In this document: piece after piece, positions 52,201-63,440 of the stretch
Position numbering within the stretch: position 1 is the stretch's first letter
Layout of the letters: the number at the start of each line of letters is the position of its first letter
Source: Henricia sp. BOLD:AAB3569
Lineage: Eukaryota > Echinodermata > Asteroidea > Spinulosida > Echinasteridae
NCBI GenBank assembly: GCA_037783545.1
Contig: JBBELK010000001.1
Coordinates: forward strand, 2,809,728-2,873,727
Direction: 5' to 3'
Length of the DNA: 64,000 bases
Program-made: the position numbers and the translations under genes
The notes under the pieces: model-generated
Seen by the model: the letters and a program-made list of their open reading frames with translations, nothing else
Database searches by the model: none
What the model was told of the DNA's origin: nothing

Positions 52201-52710
52201 CGAGTCCGTGTTACACGGACTCGCCAGCCACGGAGGGAATCCCCGATGATTTCTCGCATTTGAAACATTTTTGTTTCGGGACATGTTTGTCAGTATGTTT
52301 GATATGTATTGAAGATAAAGTGGTGGGAGGTTGGTTCTTGAACTCTTTTTGGTTTTCGTGAAAATTAGCAAAAACGTTGCCGAGTTCGCGTCCGGTAGGT
52401 TTATGCACAATTAGCCGGGCAATTTTGTCATCCAATACCATGATGCATTGCGAACGTCGATAAGGTTTATTGTCCTTGAGTACTGCATTCCTAAACATTA
52501 ATATTGTTTTTAAAAAAATTAAAAACTATTGACAACTGAAGCAAAGTTTTTCCAACTTACGATTTCCACAATCCGCAGGATGCCGGGAACCGATTTGAGG
52601 TAGGCCATGTCAACACTCACTGGCGGCGCCTGCACGGTTGTGGTGTTCGTCGTGGCCGTGGTAGTTTGCGTGGCCGTGTAATGGCTGTCCGGGAACGCTG
52701 GGTCATCCAT
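22013..52710 (-). CDS. MARVEL-domain four-pass membrane protein, one first exon and two alternative three-exon cassettes
   Basis: It resembles CMTM/plasmolipin-type proteins of membrane trafficking and cholesterol-rich domains. Exon 1 is 52710-52561 (50 codons). Cassette A is 38960-38799, 36591-36478 and 34991-34800. Cassette B is 26249-26088, 24314-24171 and 22201-22013. All internal boundaries are phase 0 with GT-AG signals, so exon 1 can join either cassette to give 205 (A) or 214 (B) residues. TM1 spans the exon 1/2 joint, TM2 ends exon 2, TM3 is in exon 3 and TM4 starts exon 4 (GFVLMILYGVSTFF in both). The N-terminus is Thr-rich and carries YLKSVPGILRIVEI. Both tails end near a PPxY motif. 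No separate first exon for cassette B was found between 26.3 and 34.8 kb. The family call is firm. Splicing from the shared exon to B is inference, and an unseen first exon would make B a tandem paralog. Confidence 0.85.
22249..22655. mobile_element. Tc1-like miniature element, copy 1
   Basis: The ends are tttgtagtcagaagtttaca and atgacttcaactg, the terminus style of Tc1/Sleeping Beauty-like transposons, with TA at the left flank. The copy at 46577-47066 shares the inner sequence gttgtcaccatttttgtaac. No transposase is present. It is interrupted at 22367-22569 by another element. Confidence 0.85.
22367..22569. mobile_element. 203-bp element, family TTAA-4, nested in the Tc1-like copy
   Basis: The terminal repeats are CTCTTTCACTGCCC and its mirror GGGCAGTGAAACAG, flanked by TTAA at 22363-22366 and 22570-22573. 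The other Tc1-like copy reads cagtacttaaaatatagctt across the same place. That is the empty site with a single TTAA. Confidence 0.92.
23228..23396. repeat. 169-bp foldback
   Basis: gggagtcaaataatgctgag at the left and gcattatttgactccc at the right are mirror copies. The arms continue through cattgtggaagcgatgtgcg and its counterpart. It lies downstream of cassette B exon 3. Confidence 0.75.
23576..24099. mobile_element. Inverted-repeat element family K, copy 1
   Basis: The ends are cagccaatttcatgaaactt and tttcgtgaaatcagctg. It is rich in cttacgccat/atggcgtaag words. A related copy, partly inverted, is at 36703-37332 and shares tagaaattatcctcgtccta. Both copies lie near exon 3 of their respective MARVEL cassettes. 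Confidence 0.7.
24171..24314 (-). CDS. MARVEL gene cassette B exon 3 (TM3)
   Basis: 48 codons, DLVYNLVWTVNYFIAACIVA to YLGTAVAA. The acceptor is cgttttgacag and the donor GCA|GTAAGT. DLVxxxVWTVxxFIAACIVA is nearly shared with cassette A. Confidence 0.9.
24631..24994. mobile_element. Inverted-repeat element in cassette B intron 2
   Basis: The ends are tattcgctggcagagtcgtg and cactctgccagcgaata, each followed inward by gacgtcac. About 364 bp and non-coding. Confidence 0.65.
25873..26040 (-). mobile_element. tRNA-derived SINE, minus copy
   Basis: Read on minus it starts gggcggtcgggttggcctag, has a B box in gggttcgattccagggcg, then gtttgcagcccgtacttggc and gcgtgggttttccctt. It is the same family as the plus copy at 41752-42022. 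Its tail is cut off at about 25873. Confidence 0.8.
26088..26249 (-). CDS. MARVEL gene cassette B exon 2 (TM1-TM2)
   Basis: 54 codons, VLSLIYFILLVTCSNFV to QLDKRLTNINWIST. The acceptor is catttttggtag and the donor ACT|GTAAGT. The open frame and splice sites are intact, so it is not a decayed copy. Confidence 0.9.
26341..26492. mobile_element. 152-bp inverted-repeat element
   Basis: The ends are agaaatctgcggcagaacca and ggatctgccccagatttct. It lies upstream of cassette B exon 2. No coding content. Confidence 0.6.
26493..30993. other. Between the two MARVEL cassettes: repeats, no exon found
   Basis: I looked on minus for a second first exon (a YLKSxPG-type sequence ending in a donor) and saw none. 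Recognised pieces are a ggggccgtcc element (27578-27790), a hairpin around ttctattccacccggcttcg (28558-28677), an element with gtaatagactactaaaatg ends (29225-29399), one with cagtgaaac...gtttcactg ends (29412-29552), and a G-rich tract near 30080-30130. Confidence 0.5.
30994..31126. mobile_element. 133-bp palindromic element, family TTAA-1, copy 1
   Basis: AGGCACAGGCTCGTCAGCAA and its mirror bound an almost complete palindrome (ttcgtgcaacgaaatacgca / tgcgtatttcgtggtacgaa), with TTAA on both sides (30990-30993 and 31127-31130). Further copies are at 35514-35647 and 54886-55017, with a truncated one at 55967-56064. The right TTAA is also the start of the adjoining TTAA-9 element. Confidence 0.9.
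31131..31609. mobile_element. Family TTAA-9 element, copy 2
   Basis: The ends are agcctagcgtacatggacct and ccgatgtacgctaggctt. The interior has repeated gcaactgatcagttgct and cgatgtacgc words. Open frames on plus across it are not supported as genes. Confidence 0.75.
31613..33284. other. Unassigned stretch between MARVEL cassettes
   Basis: No coding sequence is recognised. A short perfect palindrome, cctaggtatttaatacctagg, lies at about 32440-32460. Confidence 0.4.
33285..33382. mobile_element. Solo end of the 600-bp foldback family
   Basis: gtttgtcatccaatcccatg and tgtcgataaggtttattgc match the right terminus of the foldbacks at 18378-18981 and 51859-52471. The rest of the element is missing. 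Confidence 0.75.
33550..34600. repeat. Dispersed repeat family J, copy split by an insertion
   Basis: 33550-33795 matches the left part and 34369-34600 the right part of the 53456-54034 copy (aacggattcc, ttaaatagcagc, gcgtcctgattggtcc, aatggggcc). The break falls exactly at a TTAA that is single in the unbroken copies. Confidence 0.85.
33796..34368. mobile_element. 573-bp element, family TTAA-5, inserted in family J
   Basis: The termini are AGGGCC and its mirror GGCCCT, with TTAA at 33792-33795 and 34369-34372. The uninterrupted family J copies read gctttaaatagcag (53.8 kb) and its complement (3.9 kb) at this point, which proves a TTAA target-site duplication. A 123-codon minus-strand frame inside has no recognised similarity. 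Confidence 0.92.
34800..34991 (-). CDS. MARVEL gene cassette A exon 4 (TM4, tail ending PPPY)
   Basis: 63 codons and TAA. The acceptor is tttttattgtag. ILGFVLMILYGVSTFFNF is TM4. A Gly- and Thr-rich tail follows and ends in EAPPPY, a PPxY motif of the kind bound by WW domains of NEDD4-type ubiquitin ligases. Confidence 0.9.
   Translation of the reverse strand: MLGFVLMILYGVSTFFNFRIFQAGGGLSFLTGGGWAGGATTTTTSVTTSDYPVEKGGEAPPPY
35277..35342. repeat. 11-bp tandem repeat and poly-C
   Basis: About four copies of tccatacaggg are followed by a C-rich run of about 20 bp. The run length may be unreliable in the assembly. Confidence 0.85.
35401..35800. mobile_element. ggggccaatttcat-type element with nested TTAA-1 palindrome
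   Basis: The ends are ggggccaatttcatggcgct and ccatgaaaatgcagcccc, the same end type as 20212-20440. The 134-bp TTAA-1 palindrome at 35514-35647 is inserted in it, with ttaa on both sides. Confidence 0.75.
36008..36377. mobile_element. TTAA-2 element, copy 2
   Basis: It starts aggagcgtgcttagatcata and ends aacacgctcct, with TTAA at 36004-36007 and 36378-36381. It lies 100 bp downstream of cassette A exon 3 on the minus strand. Confidence 0.85.
36478..36591 (-). CDS. MARVEL gene cassette A exon 3 (TM3)
   Basis: 38 codons, ELLHDLVWTVLHFIAACIVA to HGCSAFAA. The acceptor is gttatccacag and the donor GCA|GTAAGT. It is 10 codons shorter than the cassette B counterpart, in the loop between TM3 and TM4. 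Confidence 0.9.
36703..37332. mobile_element. Inverted-repeat element family K, copy 2
   Basis: It starts cagcagccgatttcacgaaa and ends in gcgcaataatttatggcgta. It shares tttatggcgtagctgcgcaa and the atcgtttatcaacgactatt region with the copy at 23576-24099, in opposite orientation. It also contains tandem cgtgaaacgcgccgcaactt-like units. Confidence 0.65.
37482..38122. mobile_element. 641-bp element with about 60-bp terminal inverted repeats
   Basis: The ends are ttaatcctagtcattcctag and ctaggatttactaggattaa. The match runs inward through gtgacccataatcaatcc and its mirror ggattgactatgggtcac. No open frame of note. Confidence 0.75.
38291..38700. mobile_element. 410-bp element built of ggagctaaa/tagctcc words
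   Basis: The ends are gttcagacagagggcta and cactcgtctgaac. The interior contains many repeats of ggagcta. It ends 99 bp from the donor side of cassette A exon 2. Confidence 0.6.
38799..38960 (-). CDS. MARVEL gene cassette A exon 2 (TM1-TM2)
   Basis: 54 codons, ITNFIYWIMLAACVYLAGF to QLNKRVTIINWLLT. The acceptor is taatttctacag and the donor ACT|GTAAGT. It has the same length and phase as 26249-26088, with shared residues FVFLLQLxKR-like and INW. A TTAA-2 transposon end lies 10 bp upstream of the acceptor AG. Confidence 0.9.
38974..40034. mobile_element. TTAA-2 element, copy 3, with internal insertion
   Basis: It starts aggagcttgttcagattttt and ends gtgatcacgctcct, with TTAA at 38970-38973 and 40035-40038. 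It is about 1.06 kb against about 360 bp for other copies, because a G-rich and AT-rich insert occupies roughly 39300-39950. The left TTAA is 8 bp upstream (in transcript direction) of the acceptor AG of cassette A exon 2. Confidence 0.85.
40211..40816. repeat. 339-bp tandem duplication
   Basis: The segment beginning cacattcagagcttcc (40211) is repeated from 40550 with few changes, including gaaactgataaatgtaac and cagtattggatggcgaaagt. There are two units. No gene is recognised. Confidence 0.85.
40878..41125 (-). pseudogene. Tc1/mariner-type transposase, C-terminal remnant
   Basis: In one minus frame the sequence reads MDWPARSPDLNSIEH, then after an in-frame stop RDMLGRCERAHNK. Further stops follow, with QLDDLRTALVEEM and finally NACGGHTRY before a TGA. 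DWPARSPDLNPIEH is the conserved block around the third catalytic residue of Tc1 transposases, and GGHTRY is a usual end. Several stops show it is dead. A terminus-like ctgaacaaaattataaacgc at about 42732 may belong to the same family. Confidence 0.85.
41752..42022 (+). mobile_element. tRNA-derived SINE, plus copy
   Basis: The A box lies in gggttggcgtagtggttctt and the B box is ggttcgaatccg. A body with gcgtgggttttcccctgggg follows, and a tail of (aac)n after aaaataaacaacaac. It is the same family as 25873-26040. Pol III transcription would start at about 41752. The frames across it are not genes. Confidence 0.85.
42023..43330. other. MARVEL intron 1 stretch without recognised exons
   Basis: Many tacatgtacatg words occur, but there is no coding similarity. 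The 14-mer atcaaggcgttggg at 43184-43197 matches in inverted orientation just outside the right arm of the large palindrome (45949-45962). Confidence 0.4.
43331..45941. repeat. 2.6-kb near-perfect palindrome (giant foldback)
   Basis: The arms 43331-44593 and 44686-45941 (about 1.26 kb each) are inverted copies with few differences and a 92-bp spacer. The outer ends are TTAAGAGCCAGATTCTGTAA and its mirror, so TTAA lies at both borders. Within each arm gagggcgc and cacccataggtggcgc words form smaller hairpins. I find no open frame of significance in the arms. It could be a foldback transposon of the TTAA group or a recent inverted duplication. Confidence 0.9.
46577..47066. mobile_element. Tc1-like miniature element, copy 2
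   Basis: The ends are cagttgtagtcagaagttta and cttctgacttcaactg, flanked by TA. The inner part matches the copy at 22249-22655. It is interrupted by the element at 46611-46848 and carries the empty TTAA site corresponding to 22363. Confidence 0.88.
46611..46848. mobile_element. 238-bp element nested in the Tc1-like copy
   Basis: The ends are gggtctttctataaattagg and taatttatagaaagacc, flanked by tacaa at 46606-46610 and 46849-46853. The other Tc1-like copy lacks it. Confidence 0.8.
47442..47670. mobile_element. hAT-like miniature element
   Basis: The ends are cagggatcgaatttcatgac and gtatttcgagccctg, with tgagc directly on both sides. It is related in end sequence and ctggtcc-type words to 17743-18183. 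Confidence 0.75.
47925..48489. mobile_element. 565-bp Mutator-like element with 9-bp target duplication and nested TTAA element
   Basis: Terminal repeats of about 60 bp start TACTTTTAGAAGGCTAAAAG and are mirrored at the right. GTTAATGAT flanks both ends exactly (47916-47924 and 48490-48498). Inside, 47994-48093 is a 100-bp element with ends ggctagattggccccctgtc and its mirror, itself flanked by TTAA (47990-47993 and 48094-48097). Confidence 0.88.
48500..49503. other. MARVEL intron 1 stretch, nothing recognised
   Basis: AT-rich sequence with no exon, transposase or clear repeat border visible. Confidence 0.4.
49504..49637. mobile_element. 134-bp hAT-like miniature element
   Basis: The ends are cagggcaggaaattcg and gaatttccagccctg, with atttaa on both sides (49498-49503 and 49638-49643). 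The interior has tandem ggcctctgtggcctctgt. Confidence 0.75.
49644..50976. other. MARVEL intron 1 stretch, nothing recognised
   Basis: I see no exon or element boundary. A T-run lies at about 49995. Confidence 0.4.
50977..51819. mobile_element. 600-bp foldback, copy 2, with a duplicated right arm
   Basis: It starts aataaaccttatcgacgttc. Its centre is a long perfect hairpin around gtcctcatcacggac (about 51300), and the right arm runs to aatgcatt at 51608. From 51609 a second copy of the right arm follows (tgtttcgggacatgtttgtc) and ends in gataaggtttatt. The mirrored frames beginning MTHIKHTDKH on both strands come from the symmetry. Confidence 0.85.
51859..52471. mobile_element. 600-bp foldback, copy 3, next to MARVEL exon 1
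   Basis: The outer ends are aataaaccttatcgacgttc and its mirror gaacgtcgataaggtttatt. It lies 90 bp from the exon 1 donor, in intron 1. The hairpin centre differs from copy 2 (gatctgcactgcgagtccgt). Confidence 0.88.
52561..52710 (-). CDS. MARVEL gene exon 1 (start codon, cytosolic N-terminus)
   Basis: The ATG is at 52710-52708 with an in-frame TAG at 52719-52717 upstream, which supports this start. It encodes a Thr-rich stretch (TATQTTTATTNTTT) and MAYLKSVPGILRIVEI. The donor is ATC|GTAAGT at 52560. The sequence upstream (52711-53060) is CpG-containing and free of the common repeats, and is the likely promoter. Confidence 0.88.
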
Positions 52711-53060
52711 TTTCGGCTAGAAATATCCTCAAATCGTCTTCAACAAAACTACCAGTGTTAAGTTGATCTTAATAATGTTTCAGGTTTGTTAAAATTGGAT
52801 TCAATTTCCGAGCTCTAAAATGCAGGTCCACACAAACAAGCATACACACACTCGATCTTTCATTGTTGAGCGCCCAAATCCGTCCAAGGTCGCGCGATAT
52901 GTGCACGGACGTAATGTGGACGTTCATTGTATAGCGCCCAATTGGGCTATAAAACACGCATCACACCGACGCGCCTTTACAAACGTCAAGGAACCCTGCA
53001 AATTACGCGTACACGCCCGTGAGAAAGATCACGAGTGTCTGACTATTTTGTGTTGGGATA
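52711..53060 (-). promoter_or_regulatory. Probable promoter region of the MARVEL gene
   Basis: This is the sequence directly upstream of the start codon, free of recognised transposons and relatively rich in CG. A CCAAT-containing cccaattgggc is near 52940. The TATAAAA at 52949 reads on the opposite strand, so it is not a TATA box for this gene. The promoter call rests mainly on position. Confidence 0.35.
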
Positions 53061-53455
53061 AGAATCACGTGGAACTTACGAATCCCAAGTAAAATGACGT
53101 CATTACACTAATGAGGAATGAGTAAATCCAATTCATTCATTGTAAAAGTCCTACTCATAAGGCCAATCATGACCACACTTGAATTATTGTGCCAACTTAT
53201 TTTTATTTTTTTAATAAAAAATTCACCCGAAAGTTGACATCCGTCATGCTCAGTTGCGGCCTATATTTGCGCGCTGCCAACTTTGTCCCATGCACGACTT
53301 GTTTAGGTATCACGATACAAAACTCAACAGCTTTGACACGAGGCCAAATTAAGGTCTTCCTCCATGGTCTAGTAAAGTTGGGCGACAGCTACGCATACCA
53401 GGGAAATGTTCTAGTGTTCCAACATGGTCCAACTTTTTGGACCACACCATTAACC

Positions 53456-54034
53456 CATCCTGAGATCTCAGGGAATTTCTTCTCTGCAAAGCGACGTGAC
53501 AATACCCTGAGGAAATACACGCAAATCTGTGGAGCGAGCCGGCTGTTGTCTTGAGCCAACTCACGCCCGAGTCATTTTGATGTAATTTAATCAATTCGGT
53601 CATGTTATGCCTAAAAGAAACAATTTCTATACTTTCCAGAAATTGTATTGGGTTCCGTTCCTTATGACTGTCCCATTCCTACCAAACTTTCAAACGACGA
53701 ACCTTATTTACTGCGCAGTTTTTCAAATTAATAACAGGGATGCATGCTGACGAATGTAATAGAACGGATTCCCCAATATGCTTTAAATAGCAGCCAATCG
53801 CCGACGCGGGCAACGGCCAGCATTACCGAGTACATGTATCACATGCATGCACGGTGTTTACAATCTGCGCGCGTTACATTTGAATGCCTGCAATCGTGCT
53901 GCACTGCACTGCAAGCGTCCTGATTGGTCCAGCAGAGGCGACAAGATTTCTGTCGCTTGTCCCACCGCCAAATGGGGCCTTTTTCAACAGGGCCACTGTA
54001 CGCAGGAGTTAGGGAGTGCGTTAAAGGGGCACTG
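53456..54034 (+). repeat. Dispersed repeat family J, copy 3 (uninterrupted)
   Basis: It matches 3635-4217 in inverted orientation and the two halves of the split copy at 33.6-34.6 kb. It contains the empty TTAA site (gctttaaatagcag, about 53781). The open frames here are not conserved between copies. Confidence 0.85.
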
Positions 54035-54249
54035 TTGCAAGAGGATGCATCCAACCTTGGCAGTCGGCCAACGTCACTCGTCAGACAAAAGGTCAACAAA
54101 ATGTGCGGGATATTCCCAGCTACTGCATATCCTCAGTCATAATCATGGTCGATCAGTGTAACTCTCTGCATCGTATTTCTTTGCACGACATGTATAGTTC
54201 CCATGGTTCATCAATCGCCGATGGCAAACGATGGCGTCGTCAACTTGAA

Positions 54250-54885
54250 AGATGATCGCAGAAAACCTAGTTGACTTAAAGATATACATTATTGGTAAAC
54301 TGTTACAAATAGTTTTATCCCCCTGTGTGATTGAAGATATGCGCGATTAAAACCAACCTGAGCAAAAACCAGCTCCGTACTTCGTCTAACTCTTGAGAAA
54401 ACAGCCTCAAAAAAGGGTTTGCAGTCATTTCGCCCCAAAACCATTTCGCCCTGAACCACGGCCTGTGCACGAAGTGGTTTTGGGACGAAGTAGCATTTGG
54501 GCGATGTGTAGTGTTTGGCGAAATGGCACTCGGGCGAAGTGGTTTGGGCGCGAAATGGCACTTGGGCGAAATGGTTTTGAGGCGAATTGAATTTTCATCT
54601 CATGAGACGAAAACTATTTCTTTTGCTCATTTCTCAAAGACTATAGCACTTCAGACAAAACCATTTCAAGGAAAGTTTTCTACGGTCATAATGTTTATAT
54701 TGTGCAAGTTATGCGTAAATCTGTGAACAGATATCTTGGAAAAATGGTACCCAATCATCACAAGAAATATCATGATGCATGAATAAAATTCAGAATTGTA
54801 ACGCGCCTTTTTCCAGGTCAAGCTCATATTGGCATCATTATCTTCGTCATATGAATTAGCCACAACATCAACATTTTTACATTAA
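54250..54885. repeat. Intergenic stretch with tandem cgaaatgg units
   Basis: About 54420-54590 holds imperfect repeats of gggcgaaatggtttt and its complement, giving low-complexity frames. The remainder shows nothing recognisable. Confidence 0.5.
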
Positions 54886-55017
54886 AGGCGAGGCTCGTCA
54901 GCAATGCGCGCGCGCCAAATTTGTGCCACGATATACGCAGCTCCATCCCTTTGCTACATGGGGCTGCGTATTTCGTGGCACGAATTTGGCGCGCGCATTG
55001 CTGACAAGCCTGTCCCT
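54886..55017. mobile_element. TTAA-1 palindromic element, copy 3
   Basis: It runs from aggcgaggctcgtcagcaat to its mirror ending in ccct, with TTAA at 54882-54885 and 55018-55021. The centre is slightly rearranged relative to copy 1. Confidence 0.85.
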
Positions 55018-55800
55018 TTAATCTTCGACGGCAAAATCTTTTGCAGAGGATAGGAAGATTGCGGGATCTATCTACCCTGTGGATAAACTAGTTCACCTTT
55101 CTGTGAATTCGCGGTGTGGCACTTATGTATAGGTCATCACACAGAGCACGATCCTAACAAGAATTAATGCGATCTATGGCGATCTGACAAGATTTGAAAA
55201 ATTTCGAATATCGCGGTAGATCGCCTTGGATATGCTAATTTTAGTACACAAATATGGCAACGGCACGAATATAGTACGACCAATCGTGTGAATTCGGCAT
55301 GCTCCACGAAAGCAACAAGACTTTAACAGTGTCCTCAACGAGATCCAAGTACGAATCGACACGATGTCAACAAGAATCGACACGCTCTCAGTATATACGA
55401 ATTAACACGACTTTAACAGTGTCCTCAATTTCGCGTTCGCGTGAAGTATGAACGGGGGTTTACTGTCTGGTGCTCAGTTCCTTTTTATTTCCTTTCTAGG
55501 CAGAAAACAAAGAATACAAAACGTAGAACTTCCTTCTTGTGTCAAGGAGCAACATATTGCACAAAACAACTTTTGAAGGGTCTTTCCAATTTATAGTTTG
55601 CGCTTTTGCAAAGCTGTGTTCGTTTAAATGCCTCAGGGTTCGTTTAAATGCCTCAAAAAATGCGTAAATCATCTTTAATAAACAGAAGTATACTCTTGTC
55701 ACATATCGAGCACAAAATTCAAAATCGTAATAGACCATTTCCAGCTTCTTCAGAGCGAAAGGGCTTCTATTTACCAAGCCAAAAAGTAACAGACCTAAAT
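55018..55800. other. Intergenic stretch, nothing recognised
   Basis: It contains a 147-codon minus frame (55496-55939) without recognisable domains. The frame's start lies in a dispersed repeat shared with 35811-36003 (gaacggtaccgctctt), so it is unlikely to be a gene. Confidence 0.4.
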
Positions 55801-55966
55801 TAGTTCCGTTCTCACTAGAGAAATCACTTTGTTCGACGAAGATTTGATGAGTATTCCTGGTGTGAGCACTAGGCCTATTGAACGAAAACCAGGCACAGTA
55901 GCATCCCACAGCTCCATTCGATCTTCGTTGAGCGGTCACCTATTGTGAACGGTACCGCTCTTCATT

Positions 55967-56064
55967 CCACGAAATACGCAGCTCCAAAGCAAAGGCGCAG
56001 GCATGGAGCTGCGTTTCTCGTTGCACGAATTTGGCCTCACGCGCGCATTGACGAGCCTGTGCCT
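55967..56064. mobile_element. TTAA-1 palindromic element, truncated copy 4
   Basis: It starts inside the left arm (ccacgaaatacgcagctcc) and keeps the right arm to gcct, followed by TTAA (56065-56068). The outer left arm is missing. Confidence 0.8.
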
Positions 56065-56458
56065 TTAAGTGAAATGTGAACGCACGCTTCATTAACTAAT
56101 GATGATATCTTCGCCGAACGAAGTCTTGCTTAGTTTCAAACATGTTTGTGCCATTTCAACACGACAGAAGCACAACACCTAAAAGGGTCTTTACACATAA
56201 ACACACACAAATACAGTCGACAAAAATGGCTACTGAAAGCAATGTATTTCCCTCGTGAATTGTAAACAGGGTCTAAGACCTGCAGGGCCCTGTGAAAAAC
56301 TTGTGAAGACATTTGACATCAACAATTATAAATTTACTTAATACGACCATGAAGAAAGAAAAGCAACCCTTCCTTCATATGACTGATAGCTTAGACAATT
56401 CTAAAACACTGTTACTGCATACACTTGTAACATTGTTTTCTGGCATCTTGGATTTAAA

Positions 56459-56923
56459 CTCCTCAACAAAGGTTCGGAAAGTCAAGTTTGATTGACAATT
56501 TCTCTCGTTACCAAATCATTTCCCTTGAATTTGGTATCATTGGAAAGCCCTGTTATTCCTCTTTACAGTGATGTGTCATTTGTTATGATTAATCAATTGG
56601 GGGATGTGCAGTATAGCGGAATACAGGGGTGGGTGGAAATTCACTGCTATTGTCATGCAGTGCATTCCCCTTTTGCTTGGAGGATGGGAATGTGTCAATG
56701 CACTTTTTGACAATAGCAATGCATTTTGTGACATTTCACTTTACACCCGCACCCGTATTCAGCTGTGCTGCAAATCCCCCCAATTGCTTAATCATAACAA
56801 ATGACACATCATCGTAAAGAGGAATAACAGGGCTTTCCAATGATATAAAATTCAAGGGAAATTATTTTGCAACAAGAGAGAAATCGTCAGTCAAACTTGA
56901 CTTTCCGAATTTTTTTTGAGGAG
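56459..56923. repeat. 465-bp foldback
   Basis: ctcctcaa at the left and ttgaggag at the right bound mirrored arms through cggaaagtcaagtttgattg and its counterpart gtcaaacttgactttccg. The ggtatcattggaaagccctg segment is also mirrored. Non-coding. Confidence 0.85.
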
Positions 56924-57188
56924 ACCCGTCAGTGCTACAAAAAGACAGCCGAGTCAATTGTCTCTTGTGGAGTGGGCAGCTCAACTGAATGTTAACATTA
57001 GCTCACTTACACATGGGCTATAAACGCAACAAGTTTTGTCCAAATGAACAAGTATACAGGTACTTATGGGGTACAAAAGACAAAGGGAACAATTGTCTCT
57101 TTTGTCCACTTAGTTCCCTACAAGGTAAGACGTAGAAAGGAAGTGAGGCATGAAGGAGGAAACAAAAGAGGTACCACATAAGTACCCA

Positions 57189-58040
57189 TCTATAAGTATG
57201 AGCAAGTTCGATTCACGACTAGAGACAACCACTGGTCGAACGTCATCATAACAACACACATGCGCATTAACGTGCAAGTCCAAAGGTCTTTGGTTAGTCA
57301 GTTGGTTCTGCGCAAAACGTTGCATCAACTCAATGCGTGACGGGTACCAGCGACCAGTGCAACTGTGCCCTGTGGGCTGGTTCCAAATGGTCGACCAGAG
57401 ACGACTAACTATCATTGTTGTTGTTGTAAGTTAATGGCGCATGCTCAGCTCAGCTCGTCAGAATCGATACTATCTTATCGATTGTCATAGAACTTATTGG
57501 ACCCCGAATTTCAAAGAGTGAATATGGTTGCAAAGGAGAGCGATGAGAGACTGAGAGTGCTGAAAATAAGATTTAACAAGAAAATGCATGGTGGAGGAGC
57601 GCCAGTAATTGTTCAGACAACAGTGCCACAAGGGGTCCCGCAAGGCCGGCCGTTTCCCAAGTGAGAGCACAAGGCTCCCACCCGGTACTAGACTGCGTTT
57701 GTTTATAAATTGTCAAACTATAGTTAACTATGGTCGTGAATCGAACTTGCTCATCGTGTAAACAAGAGTGGGCAAGTTTGATTCACGACTAGAGTTAACC
57801 GTCATCCTGACAACACACATGCACACGAAGAGCAAATGCCTTCGGTTAGTCAATTGGTTTTGTGCAAAATGCTGCATCAACTCAATACCTGGTGGGTACC
57901 AGTGACCAGTGCAACCGTGCCCTGTGGGCTTGTTTCAAATGGTCGACCAGACGCGACTAACCATCGTTGACTAGGCTGCGTTCGGGTGAAAATAGTCACA
58001 CTATACTTAAATGTAGTTGTCAATCGAACTTGCCCTGTGT
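57189..58040. repeat. Pair of direct repeats about 250 bp each
   Basis: 57189-57425 and 57770-57975 share gattcacgactagag, ggttagtcagttggttctg and gtgccctgtgggct with moderate divergence. Sequences ending in gaacttgc form mirrored ends. It is probably a duplicated transposon end or two copies of one element. Confidence 0.65.
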
Positions 58041-58091
58041 TAGTTAAGGTATGCATGCTGGTATATGTTTTACGTGTCACGAGAGTATTTA

Positions 58092-58228
58092 GGGGCCGTC
58101 CATAAAGTACATACGCACGAAATGGGTGTACGCATTGGCTCCAACCCCCCCCCCCCCCCCCCCCCCCCCTCCCCCCCCCCCCTCCCCCCCCCCCCCCCCC
58201 CCTCGTACGTACTTTATGGATGGCCCCT
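58092..58228. mobile_element. Miniature element with ggggccgtccataaagtac ends and poly-C core
   Basis: The left end is ggggccgtccataaagtaca and the right end tacgtactttatggatggcc. The core is a C-run of about 55 bp with a few T, whose length may be unreliable. Same family as 20471-20589. Confidence 0.8.
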
Positions 58229-58397
58229 TATCGGGGTATTCTCAATGGCATCTGACCAACCAATATAAGCAAATCTGTCACATGACCAACATACAAGCAA
58301 ACTAAAAAAGCAAAACTAACCAAAATGTAAAATATATTTTCAAATGAGCTATACAAAAGGGGTAGATAGACAGCTTAGTTGGTCAAATACACATGTA

Positions 58398-58768
58398 GGC
58401 TTTTTCCACTAGAACAAACATCCCTGGGGTGAACTTGCCACAGGGCCAGAGTTTAACCCTGCGTCGATTTAAACTTGTTCTCAAAACGCGCCCCGGGACA
58501 AACTTACCCCAAAGAACAGCACCTTGTCCCTCACTTGAACAAGTGAGAACCCACCCTTGTCCCTTTTCACGCTACCATTCTCGCCCGGAGATCCGGGGCC
58601 AAGATTTTCAACCCTGGTCCTGAGCATGGTTGAACTCACCCCGGGAAAAGAGCAATCTCGGGGGTGGTCTGAGGGTGGCTTAAGGGTGAGAATTTAAAAT
58701 GGGAATCGTGGCTTATTTTTACCCCCCAGCATTGCCCCAGGGCCACCCCTGGTCTAGTGGGAAAAGGT
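58398..58768. mobile_element. 371-bp inverted-repeat element near the PSMD7 3' end
   Basis: The ends are ggctttttccactagaacaa and ggtctagtgggaaaaggtc. The inner palindrome is cacttgaacaagtg. An inverted relative lies at 63085-63342 in the PSMD7 intron. Confidence 0.75.
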
Positions 58769-58927
58769 CTCAAGATTTAGTTTCATTGCATTTATGAACA
58801 GACAGAATCAGCTGTAGCTGAATTCAACATAGACTTCCATTTTTCAGTCAGCACAGTGTTTACAGTAAGTGCAGTTAATTATGCTTTTCCAAGTTCTGTC
58901 AACAAATGAAAAAAACCGAATGAGTCA

Positions 58928-63440
<4,513 letters not shown>

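Noticed and set aside
51137-52498. Several 70-145 codon frames on both strands beginning MTHIKHTDKHVPKQKCCKC
   Set aside because: They occur as mirror images in the arms of the 600-bp foldbacks on both strands, so they reflect repeat symmetry and not a Cys-rich protein.
55496-55939. 147-codon minus-strand frame
   Set aside because: Its beginning lies in a repeat shared with about 35811-36003 and the rest has no recognisable features.
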